Shown one piece after another: positions 1 to 7,525 of a stretch of DNA of 64,000 bases. The stretch is from positions 208,187-272,186 of the forward strand of contig JAJDAF010000064.1 of the NCBI GenBank assembly GCA_029261995.1, given 5' to 3'. The position numbers and the translations under genes are program-made. A model generated the notes under the pieces. The model was not told where the DNA came from, searched no databases, and saw only the letters and a program-made list of their open reading frames with translations. The DNA comes from Candidatus Zhuqueibacterota bacterium (GTDB lineage Bacteria; Zhuqueibacterota; Zhuqueibacteria; Oceanimicrobiales; Oceanimicrobiaceae). Numbering within the stretch: the first letter of the stretch is position 1; each line of letters begins with the position of its first letter.

Positions 1-48
1 CCTGCGAGCCGCCCCGAGCTGCTGGTTGAGCAGTACGAAGCAGGGTAG
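1..48 (+). CDS. Possible C-terminal end of an upstream gene (partial)
   Basis: Frame 1 is open from the window edge to a TAG at 46-48 and would encode 15 residues rich in Glu, Leu and Gln. The other two forward frames also stop within about 55 bases, so the call rests on natural-looking codon use and on the hairpin that follows directly. The family cannot be named from so short a tail, and this may be chance. Confidence 0.3.
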   Translation, partial: PASRPELLVEQYEAG

Positions 49-54
49 TCTCTG

Positions 55-79
55 ACCGGAGCAATGATGGCGCTCCGGT
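55..79 (+). terminator. Hairpin after the partial upstream gene
   Basis: ACCGGAGC (55-62) pairs perfectly with GCTCCGGT (72-79) across a 9-base loop. No T-run follows, so this is a terminator-like hairpin rather than a proven intrinsic terminator. It sits between the possible upstream stop and the DUF5996 gene. Confidence 0.4.
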
Positions 80-120
80 GATTCCGAGTTGATTCTCATC
101 TTGCGAAAGGAAGTAGAAAA

Positions 121-966
121 ATGGCTGAGATAAATCTGCCAGCGTTGTCACTGCATGAATGGCAAACAACCCGCGACACGATTCACAAGTACTCGCTTGT
201 CATCGGTGAAATTCGGGCCGCGCTCACACCACGCAGCAAACATTGGTGGCACATCAACTTGCGGCCCGGTGTCACGGGATTGACAACGCCACCCGTGCCG
301 GTGGCGAAGGAAGATGTTTCCGCCAGCTTTAAGATGTTGATGGATTTCACTTCGCATGAATTGCAGATCATCGCCAGCAGCGGAGAGCGGCGGCAGGTTG
401 CCTTTGCCGGTCAGCCGCTGGCAATCTTCCGGGATGAAGTTCTGGCTGAGCTGAAGACACTTGGCATCGAGCCCGGGATAGACGGCAGCCAGTTCGCCGC
501 CACCGAAACTTTGCACTACGACCGGGCCGCCGCTGCCAGATTCTGGCAAGCTCTGAATCAGATTACCGGTGTCTTCTTCGAATTCAAGTCAGGGCTGAGG
601 CAGGAGACCAGCCCACTCGGTCTGTGGCCCCACCACTTTGACATGGCGTTTGTCTGGTTCTCTGGTCGTCTGGTTCCGGGCCAGGATGCAAATGATGAAG
701 ACCACGCGGATGAGCAAATGAGCTTCGGGTTTTCGACCGGCGATGAAGCCATTGCGGAGCCTTATTTTTATCTGTCAGCCTACCCGATGCCGGATAAGCT
801 CAAAGACGCTGTGTTGCCGGAAGGCGTGAGCTGGTACAGCGATAGCTGGCAGGGCGCGCTTCTCAAATATGACACCCTGGTGCAATCTGAGCGGCCGCGG
901 CAGCTTCTGCTCAACTATCTGCGGACCGTACAAAGCGCCGGTTCGGCATTGATGCTTGGCAAGTAG
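121..966 (+). CDS. DUF5996 family protein
   Basis: This 281-residue protein matches the DUF5996 pattern: an N-terminal LPxLxxWxxT block (residues 6-16), then an I/LHKYSxVIGEIR-like stretch, then KHWWHINL (about residues 40-47) and GLTTPPVP. Later it has a WPHHFDMAF motif around residue 178 and a GFSTGD motif around 200, which in this family sit in a probable ligand pocket. There is no signal peptide or membrane segment, so it should be cytosolic. The biochemical function of the family is not known to me. The start ATG follows GAAAGGAAG about 8 bases upstream. It stands alone, with no operon partner. Confidence 0.85.
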   Translation: MAEINLPALSLHEWQTTRDTIHKYSLVIGEIRAALTPRSKHWWHINLRPGVTGLTTPPVPVAKEDVSASFKMLMDFTSHELQIIASSGERRQVAFAGQPLAIFRDEVLAELKTLGIEPGIDGSQFAATETLHYDRAAAARFWQALNQITGVFFEFKSGLRQETSPLGLWPHHFDMAFVWFSGRLVPGQDANDEDHADEQMSFGFSTGDEAIAEPYFYLSAYPMPDKLKDAVLPEGVSWYSDSWQGALLKYDTLVQSERPRQLLLNYLRTVQSAGSALMLGK

Positions 967-976
967 AGCAACTGCG

Positions 977-1015
977 CCTCCGGTGGCCGGCGTTGTGCTA
1001 GCTTGTCTCCGGAGG
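977..1015 (+). terminator. Weak inverted repeat downstream of the DUF5996 gene
   Basis: CCTCCGG (977-983) and CCGGAGG (1009-1015) could pair around a 25-base loop a few bases after the stop codon. There is no T-run. It may end transcription or may be chance. The rest of 967-1228 shows nothing I can name. Confidence 0.25.
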
Positions 1016-1228
1016 TGGAACGATTGCGAAACAGAGAGCCCCGTTTCTCGTTATTAAGAATTGTCATCGGGAATGTCCAGCCCCGGGATGGTCGTCATCT
1101 TGACTCATTTGCCGGATTATCAACACTTTAGCCCATCGCCGCTCCCCTCTCCATTTTTAGGTACACACTTTGCATGACTCCGGACTGTCGCTGCTCTGAA
1201 GCTGTGACAGTCAAGCCGGAGAAATGAA

Positions 1229-1903
1229 ATGTTACCCATAAAAGAATCGCAATTTGACCTGAGATTACATTACCGCAAGACGCTCGAGATTGCGCTGGTC
1301 GCCTCTCTAGTCCTGCACATTGGCATGTTCAGATTTGTGCCGAACGTCGGCGGCGATCTTGACCTCAACAAAGCAGTTGCCATCGACATAGAGGTTGAAG
1401 ACATCCCGCAAACGGAGCAGGTTCGAAACCTGCCGCCGCCGCCGAAGCCTTCTATTCCTGTGCCGACAGAAGACGAAATGGTACCTGAAGATCTGACCAT
1501 CGAAACAACCGACCTCGACTTCAGCGCCCTGCCGCCACCGCCACCGCCAAGCGAAGACCCTTTGGACCAGGGCTATGCTTTTATTGCGTATGATGAGCCG
1601 CCGGCGCCAATCGGGGGCTATGCCGCCATTCTGCGCAACCTGCGCTACCCCGAGATCGCCAGAAAATCAGGGATGGAGGCTACCGTGCTGGTAGGTGTTT
1701 TGATTGGCGCGGATGGGACGCCGTTGAAAACCCAGATAATGAGCCCGGCAAAAGCGGACCTCGGATTTGAGAAGGCGGCCACCGATGCAATCATGGCCAC
1801 TAAATGGCGGCCGGCAAAACAGCGCGACCGCGCAATCAAGGTTTGGGTCAGCGTGCCAATTCGTTTCAAACTGCGTGCGTCCAGCGACAAACCGTTGAGT
1901 TGA
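1229..1903 (+). CDS. TonB-family energy transducer (copy 1)
   Basis: This 224-residue protein has the TonB layout: a short cytosolic N-terminus, one membrane span (about residues 22-40), a Pro-rich periplasmic linker with PPPPPKPSIPVP and PPPPPPP stretches, and a C-terminal TonB domain (about 125-218) starting at GGYAAILRNLRYPEIAR and ending in VWVSVPIRFKL. It should carry proton-motive energy to outer-membrane receptors, and the receptor gene at 2349 is an obvious partner. No exbB or exbD is nearby. It is clearly paralogous to the protein at 30540, sharing DIPQTEQ, the PPPPPKP linker, EDLTI and the FIAYDE motif before the TonB domain. SD GGAGAA precedes the ATG. Confidence 0.88.
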   Translation: MLPIKESQFDLRLHYRKTLEIALVASLVLHIGMFRFVPNVGGDLDLNKAVAIDIEVEDIPQTEQVRNLPPPPKPSIPVPTEDEMVPEDLTIETTDLDFSALPPPPPPSEDPLDQGYAFIAYDEPPAPIGGYAAILRNLRYPEIARKSGMEATVLVGVLIGADGTPLKTQIMSPAKADLGFEKAATDAIMATKWRPAKQRDRAIKVWVSVPIRFKLRASSDKPLS

Positions 1904-2348
1904 TGCCGCTGCTGACTTTGGCGCCCCGCGTTTCCGGGTGAGATTCGGGGCTTTGCAGCTTGATATCAAAGGTCGCGCTACGCGCAAAAAGCGCTTGTGC
2001 CAACCCATTTGATTTCCTATCTTGTGACAACCGCAATTAATCAGGAGAGCATCTCAGTATTCCCCTTTGTTACCGCTTGAACAAGTCTGCGTGAATGTCT
2101 GGCTTCATGACATCCGCCGCAGATCCCCAGTTACAAGAGAAGGTTTTAATCATATTAGAATGCAGGCCCAGTAACGTCGCGTCGAGGATGAGCGCACTTT
2201 TGGACGTGAGTCGGCTGGACAAACAGGACACCCAAGTCGAAGCGGGCCACATCGAGAATTTGATCCTCACCCATTTCAAGGAGTAGAACGCCCTCGTCAA
2301 TTGCTATCGGAATTCACTTTTGCGCTGATTTGAAACCGGAGGGCCAAA
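1904..2348. other. 445-base gap with no convincing gene
   Basis: This lies between the tonB-like gene and the receptor gene. A 63-codon + frame (2095-2286) and a 76-codon - frame (2070-2300) are open here, but neither has a ribosome binding site or a recognisable protein family. A strong SD (GGAGG at 2338-2342) at the right end belongs to the receptor gene. No terminator hairpin stands out. The receptor promoter probably lies here but I cannot point to it. Confidence 0.5.
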
Positions 2349-4694
2349 ATGCTGCTGATTTGTTTCCTGCTCCTGCTTCCGACCTTACTTGACGGACAAC
2401 CCGCCAGGGGCCGCATCAGTGGTCGCGTCATAACCGCCGACTCTGGGGAATCCCTGCCGAACTGCAATATTTTGATTCTCCCCGGCCGTGCTGGCGTGGC
2501 CACGGACGAACATGGCCGCTTTGAGTTCATCCTTCCTTTTGACCGCTACTCGGTTGAGTTTCGATATCTGGGTTACGAAACCGTGAAACAGGAGGTGGTG
2601 ATTTCATCAAGCCATTCCGCTGAGCAACTACTTGTCAAGATGACGCCTGTTGCCCTCACCAGTGAGGTTGTGACGGTTCTGGGGGAAGCATCGACCGACG
2701 CCAGCATTCAAACCCTGGAGGCTGCCGATATTCGGCGCATGCCGACCGTCGGTTCTGATGTTCTGAAGTCGCTCAAGATTCTGCCCGGCGTCAGCTCGAA
2801 CAACGAACTGAGCAGTTCATACAACGTCCGCGGTGGAAATTATGACGAGAATCTTATTTATCTGAATGGCTACGAAATCTACCGTCCGGCGCTCTTGCGC
2901 CAGGGGGTGGAAGAGAACCAATCACTCATCAATCCGGATATGGTCGAGAATCTACGGTTTTTTGGTGCTGCTTTTCCTGCCCGGTTTGGTGACAAACTTG
3001 CATCCGCGCTCGAGGTCAACTACGCTCGGCAAAACGATGGCCGGCTTTCGGCCATCAGCCGCGCCGATTTGCTCAATCTCGGTGTGGTGCTACGCGGCCA
3101 AAGCGGGCGCCTGAAATGGACGCTGGGAACGCGTTATTCGAATCCAGCGCTGTTTGTCAACAAGCTGCAAACCAGCGGCAACTACAAGCCGCGCTTCGCC
3201 GATTTGCAGCTTCTGATGGACTACGCTGTCGGCGACCGAGCAAAGCTCGAGTTGTTTGCTCTCGCTGCAGAGAACAAATTCGACCTTACCCCAAACTCAT
3301 GGAGCGGCCACTTTGCGTTCGGCGCCCTGGATGTGAAGGGCGTTGATATCGCCTGGCAAGGCGAGCAGACTTATGACTTTGATACTCGGCTTCTTGGGCT
3401 GCGATATCGTCACCAACTGAGCGCCGGGCTCGCCTGGAGCCTTTCGTTGTCACGATATCTTTCGAGCGAAACAGAAAGCAGTGACCTGCAGGGCGATCTG
3501 TTTTTTGTCCCGAATGCCAGGGAGCCCTCCCGCAACCGCGAATTCCTGAAGACGCGATTCGAAAGATCGGACAACCGCCTGCAGATTCGGCGCTGGCAGG
3601 CAAGTCATATTTTGGATTGGCAGACCCGCACTCATGCCTTTTCCGTGGGAGCAACCGCGCGTTGGGTGAACCTGAACAACCGGCTCGATGAGACGGAGCT
3701 TGAAGTGTCGGACGCGACCCTGGTCGTAGTACCGCGGGTGGAGAACGCGGCTCTGTCCGCGGCAATCAATTCCTTCAGCGTCTTCGTGCAAGACCGGTTT
3801 TCGCCGGCGGATTGGCTCAGCATGGAGGTCGGGGCGCGGCTGGCTCGCTACCCGTTTGGCGGTGAAACGCTCTTCAGCCCGCGTCTCTCGGCGCATCTTT
3901 CTCCGCTCGCCGGGCTGAATGTTCATCTGGGCGCAGGCGTATATTTCCAGCCGCCGTTCGCTCAGGAAGTACGAAACAAGTCCTCGTCGGCCGCGAAGGC
4001 CTTGCGCGCACAAAAGGCCATTCACACGCTTGTCGGCATAGACTACGACCTGGGCCACCGTCTCAAGATTCAGATGGAAGGCTATTACAAGGATTTCGAC
4101 CGTCTGCTGCCCTACCGCCAGGAGCAGCTCAAACTCATCTACGGCGACAGCAACGACTTTGAAGGGTTCAGCTACGGCCTCGACATCGCACTCAAGGGAG
4201 AAATCGTAGATGGCATCAAGAGCTGGCTGAGCTATGGCTATCTGAAAAGCCGCGAACGCCGGCGCGGTGATGCTGTCTATGTGCGACGGGTGCTCGATCA
4301 GACCCACACCTTGCGGTTTTTCCTGCAAGACAAAATGCCGCGCTATTCCAACGTTCGGGCGCACACGCGAATCCTGTTCGGCAGCGGTTTCTTGTTTCAC
4401 CCGCAGGTAGTTTCGAGTGAACCCGGTACCGATCTCAGAGTGTTGGCGACGGACTTTTCCAGCAGAGAGAAATATCGCAGCTATTTTCGCGTAGATTTGG
4501 GCTTCACCGTGGAAATCGCTCGCGCGGTCCCGGGCAGGGTGCTGATTTCGGCTGAGGTGCTCAACGTCTGGAATGTGGCGAATGTCGCTGACAATCTCTG
4601 GTTTGACATTCCGCAGGTGAGCAGTTCTCCTGTGAGAATTCCTCAGGTGTTCACGAAGCGGTTTTTTAACCTCGGTGTGGAAGTTCGGCTGTGA
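2349..4694 (+). CDS. TonB-dependent outer-membrane receptor with CarboxypepD_reg-like N-terminal domain
   Basis: 781 residues. A signal peptide (about 1-16, leucine-rich) is followed by a beta-sandwich regulatory domain (about 20-105; GRISGRV, then NCNILI, DEHGRFEF and RYLGYETVK). Next comes the plug domain (about 120-230: IRRMPTVGSDVLKSLKILPGV, then YNVRGGNYDENLIYLNG) and a long barrel ending in FNLGVEVRL with a terminal aromatic-rich strand. It lies in the outer membrane and would take up a large ligand using TonB. The ligand cannot be read from sequence. SD GGAGG lies 6 bases before the ATG. Gene order with a TonB protein upstream and a permease downstream suggests a transport or export locus. 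The receptor is at the small end for the family. Confidence 0.9.
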   Translation: MLLICFLLLLPTLLDGQPARGRISGRVITADSGESLPNCNILILPGRAGVATDEHGRFEFILPFDRYSVEFRYLGYETVKQEVVISSSHSAEQLLVKMTPVALTSEVVTVLGEASTDASIQTLEAADIRRMPTVGSDVLKSLKILPGVSSNNELSSSYNVRGGNYDENLIYLNGYEIYRPALLRQGVEENQSLINPDMVENLRFFGAAFPARFGDKLASALEVNYARQNDGRLSAISRADLLNLGVVLRGQSGRLKWTLGTRYSNPALFVNKLQTSGNYKPRFADLQLLMDYAVGDRAKLELFALAAENKFDLTPNSWSGHFAFGALDVKGVDIAWQGEQTYDFDTRLLGLRYRHQLSAGLAWSLSLSRYLSSETESSDLQGDLFFVPNAREPSRNREFLKTRFERSDNRLQIRRWQASHILDWQTRTHAFSVGATARWVNLNNRLDETELEVSDATLVVVPRVENAALSAAINSFSVFVQDRFSPADWLSMEVGARLARYPFGGETLFSPRLSAHLSPLAGLNVHLGAGVYFQPPFAQEVRNKSSSAAKALRAQKAIHTLVGIDYDLGHRLKIQMEGYYKDFDRLLPYRQEQLKLIYGDSNDFEGFSYGLDIALKGEIVDGIKSWLSYGYLKSRERRRGDAVYVRRVLDQTHTLRFFLQDKMPRYSNVRAHTRILFGSGFLFHPQVVSSEPGTDLRVLATDFSSREKYRSYFRVDLGFTVEIARAVPGRVLISAEVLNVWNVANVADNLWFDIPQVSSSPVRIPQVFTKRFFNLGVEVRL

Positions 4695-4792
4695 GCCGAG
4701 GAGAAGCCCGTCAAATAAAACGGCAACCTTTTTGGGCATGAGAGGTCTGATGAGTATCCCCTGATTCCACGAATTCTTCTTGGAGGTCAAGT

Positions 4793-7213
4793 ATGCTCAG
4801 AAGTTACGTCAAGACAGCGCTGCGCAGCCTGCTCAAGCACAAAGAATACTCGCTCATCAATATTCTTGGCCTGGCCATTGGCATGGCTTGCGTCATCATG
4901 ATTCTGCTCTATGTGCGGGAGGAGATGAGTTTCGACCGTTTTCATGTCAACAAGAACCGCATCTACCGACTTAACCTATCGATGACCAATCCGCAAACCG
5001 GCGAGCAAAGTCAGCGCGCGATTGGCTCCTACCGGCTGGCGCGAGAGATGGAACCGGAGTTTCCGGATATCCCCAACATTATCCGGTTCGCACCGCAAGG
5101 GCGCACTTTGGTGGAATATCAGGATCAGCGATTCTATGAAGAAGGTTTGGCTTTTGTCGATCCGGATGTGTTTGCGGTCTTCACGTTTCCGCTGCTGCAA
5201 GGCGACCCTGCCTCGTGCCTGGCCGACCCGTTTTCGGTCGTCATCTCACAGGAAATTGCTGCCAGATATTTTGGTGAGGCCGAACCGGTCGGCAAGGTGT
5301 TGACATTCGAAGACAACGACTTCAAAGTGACCGGCATCCTGGATGAACCTCCCGGCAACACGCAACTCCAGCTCAATATGCTTGCTTCCATGAATTGCGC
5401 TGATAAAGTTTTTTCGCGCATTGTGCTTGAAAACTGGGGCGAAGGCTCGTGCGAGACTTATGTCATGCTTCCCGAGGGCGCCGCCGCTGCTGATTTTGAT
5501 GGTCGGCTGGCGGCCTTTGTCGAAGTCAAGCTGGAAGCCTGGAAGAAAGCCAGCCCGGAAATTGTCATGCAGCCACTGCCCGACATTTATCTCCACTCAC
5601 AACGCATTTCATCTTTTATGACCGGACGGGACATCACGTATGTTTACGCCTTCACGGCGATCGCGATTTTTATCCTGCTGATCGCGTGCATCAATTTTAT
5701 GAATCTTGCCACGGCGCGTTCCGCGGCTCGCGCCCGCGAAGTTGGATTGCGCAAGGTCGTGGGCGCCTTGCGGCACCAGTTGGTGTGGCAGTTCTTGAGC
5801 GAAAGTGTCATTCTGGCAATCCTGTCTCTGCTGCTAGCCCTTGTCCTGGCTGCCGTCTGTTTGCCTGCTTTCAACAGCCTGGCAGGCAAGGAATTGACGT
5901 TTCACATATTCCAGGACGGGTTGACTCTGGTTGGTTTGTTCGTGGTCGCTCTGGTCGTTGGTCTGCTCGCAGGCAGCTATCCGGCTTTCTTCCTTTCCGC
6001 ATTTGAGCCAATTCGTGTACTTTCGGGCGCCTTGCAGCGAGGCATGAAGGGCGGCGCTTTGCGCAAAGTTCTCGTTACGTTTCAGTTTGCGGTCTCGATT
6101 TTTCTCATCGTCGTGACTGCTGCGGTTTACAACCAACTTGAATTTGCCCGCAACCGGAAACTTGGCTTTGATCAGGAGCACTTGATTCTGCTTCCGGGCA
6201 CGCCGTCGGAGATGCGCGCACATTATGACAAGTTCCGGTCCGAGCTGCTCAGTAATCCCAATATTGTCGATGCCGCCGCGTCTTCGCGCGTGCCACCCGG
6301 TAGGTTAAGGAGCAGTTTGACCGTACGCCCTGAAGGAGTGCCTGAAGATCAGCGAGAGGGCATGCAGACTGTCTGGACGGATTTCGATTTTGTTGAGACT
6401 ATGGGCTTCGAATTGGTGGCCGGCCGCAGTTTTTCACGTGAGTTCACCACCGACGCGACAGCGGCTTTCATGCTCAATGAAGCGGCGGTGCAGAAGCTCG
6501 GCTGGACCAGCGAAAGCGCCGTCGGCAAGGCTTTCGGCAGTTCTGAGATCACGGATTGGAACAGCGGCCAGTGGCAACCTCGAGACGGTCACGTCATCGG
6601 TGTGCTCAAGAATTTTCATTTCGAAACGCTTCGGCAGAAGATCGTGCCGACCGTCTATTTTGTCGCCCCCTACATGGCCTGGAATTATGTCATCCGGATT
6701 CGTCCTAACGACATTCCCGGTACCATCGATTTCATAGAGGAGAAGTGGAACGCGTTGAACCCTGCGCTGCCTCTGGTCCATAACTTTGTGGACGAAAATT
6801 TTGAAAGCCTCTACCGCGCCGAAGAACAACAAGGCAAAGTGTTCGGCGCATTCGGCGGTCTAGCCATTTTCGTTGCATGTCTGGGGCTGGTGGGATTGGC
6901 ATCCTTTACGGCTGAACAGAGAACCAAGGAGGTGGGCATCCGGAAGGTGCTGGGCGCTTCTGTCAGCAGCATCATCATGTTGATTTCGAAAGAGTTTACG
7001 GTCTTGGTGGCAGTGGCCTTTGTGCTCGCCGCGCCGTTCGCCTGGTTTGCAATGGATAGCTGGCTTCAGGAGTTTGCCTATCATGCGAACCTCGGCGCTT
7101 CCGTTTTTGTGTTGGCAGGGGTGCTGGCGCTGGTTACAGCCTGGCTGACGGTGAGTTACCAGGCCGCCAAAGTTGCGCTCTCTGACCCATCAAATACCCT
7201 GAGATGCGAATAA
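4793..7213 (+). CDS. FtsX/MacB-like ABC transporter permease
   Basis: 806 residues with two copies of the MacB-type unit. The first membrane span (about 23-42, INILGLAIGMACVIMILLY) follows a short ARTALRSLLKHK-like N-terminus. A periplasmic MacB_PCD region comes next, then FtsX domains with REVGLRKVVGA (about 315-325) and KEVGIRKVLGA (about 708-718), the coupling helices that touch the ATPase. Such proteins export peptides or lipids, move lipoproteins, or act as mechanotransmitters. No ATPase or membrane-fusion gene is adjacent, so its partner is elsewhere. SD GGAGG lies 7 bases before the ATG. It starts 98 bases after the receptor and may share its transcript. Confidence 0.88.
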   Translation: MLRSYVKTALRSLLKHKEYSLINILGLAIGMACVIMILLYVREEMSFDRFHVNKNRIYRLNLSMTNPQTGEQSQRAIGSYRLAREMEPEFPDIPNIIRFAPQGRTLVEYQDQRFYEEGLAFVDPDVFAVFTFPLLQGDPASCLADPFSVVISQEIAARYFGEAEPVGKVLTFEDNDFKVTGILDEPPGNTQLQLNMLASMNCADKVFSRIVLENWGEGSCETYVMLPEGAAAADFDGRLAAFVEVKLEAWKKASPEIVMQPLPDIYLHSQRISSFMTGRDITYVYAFTAIAIFILLIACINFMNLATARSAARAREVGLRKVVGALRHQLVWQFLSESVILAILSLLLALVLAAVCLPAFNSLAGKELTFHIFQDGLTLVGLFVVALVVGLLAGSYPAFFLSAFEPIRVLSGALQRGMKGGALRKVLVTFQFAVSIFLIVVTAAVYNQLEFARNRKLGFDQEHLILLPGTPSEMRAHYDKFRSELLSNPNIVDAAASSRVPPGRLRSSLTVRPEGVPEDQREGMQTVWTDFDFVETMGFELVAGRSFSREFTTDATAAFMLNEAAVQKLGWTSESAVGKAFGSSEITDWNSGQWQPRDGHVIGVLKNFHFETLRQKIVPTVYFVAPYMAWNYVIRIRPNDIPGTIDFIEEKWNALNPALPLVHNFVDENFESLYRAEEQQGKVFGAFGGLAIFVACLGLVGLASFTAEQRTKEVGIRKVLGASVSSIIMLISKEFTVLVAVAFVLAAPFAWFAMDSWLQEFAYHANLGASVFVLAGVLALVTAWLTVSYQAAKVALSDPSNTLRCE

Positions 7214-7221
7214 GAGTAGAA

Positions 7222-7251
7222 CGTGGCTCCTCTTTACGTCGGGGAGCCACG
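7222..7251 (+). terminator. Hairpin after the permease gene
   Basis: CGTGGCTCC (7222-7230) pairs perfectly with GGAGCCACG (7243-7251) across a 12-base loop, 9 bases after the stop codon. The stem is GC-rich but no T-run follows, so it may act with Rho or as a 3' end stabiliser. Confidence 0.55.
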
Positions 7252-7525
7252 CCTTCCGGCTATCTGTTTCCCACCAACTTCCAACTCCGAGCCCGCCTTT
7301 CATCAACTCAAGCAGCCTTCTATAGGCTTTTTTGCTGGCCTTAAACGTTTTTCGGAAGATAACAAAAAATCCGGCAACCTTTCTGACAAAACCGTGTCTT
7401 AACAGTTGTACCGGTCACAAAGTAGCACCCTGCAGGAACCATTTCACAAGAATAGACACGACAAATCTGACGCATGACATGAGCCTTTGTCATGAGTCTG
7501 CACCATAAACCCAGTAGGTGTCGCC
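7252..7525. other. Intergenic region ahead of the DUF5916 gene, with a small inverted repeat
   Basis: After the terminator hairpin, the gap of about 312 bases holds no gene. CATGACA (7473-7479) and TGTCATG (7488-7494) form an inverted repeat about 32 bases before the next start codon, which could be an operator or a hairpin over the ribosome binding site. No clear -35/-10 pair was found. Confidence 0.35.

Noticed and set aside
360..410. SppA Lys-to-His change suspected at ADHIVL (residues 367-372 of the SppA protein, gene 47716-50139)
   Set aside because: Counting along E. coli SppA places the catalytic Lys209 in the later VGTYKS motif, which aligns with YKYKS here. The Lys is conserved. The coordinates given are residue numbers within the protein, not window bases.
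2095..2286. 63-codon + frame between tonB copy 1 and the receptor gene
   Set aside because: No ribosome binding site, no family match and an equally long antisense frame; not enough to call a gene.
3130..3160. Sequence resembling a tRNA T-loop (TTCGAATCC)
   Set aside because: It is inside the receptor coding sequence and no cloverleaf can be drawn around it. No tRNA gene was found in the window.
3450..4790. 446-codon open frame on the - strand opposite the TonB-dependent receptor
   Set aside because: Antisense to a well supported receptor; the translated product has no signal, domain or ribosome binding site.
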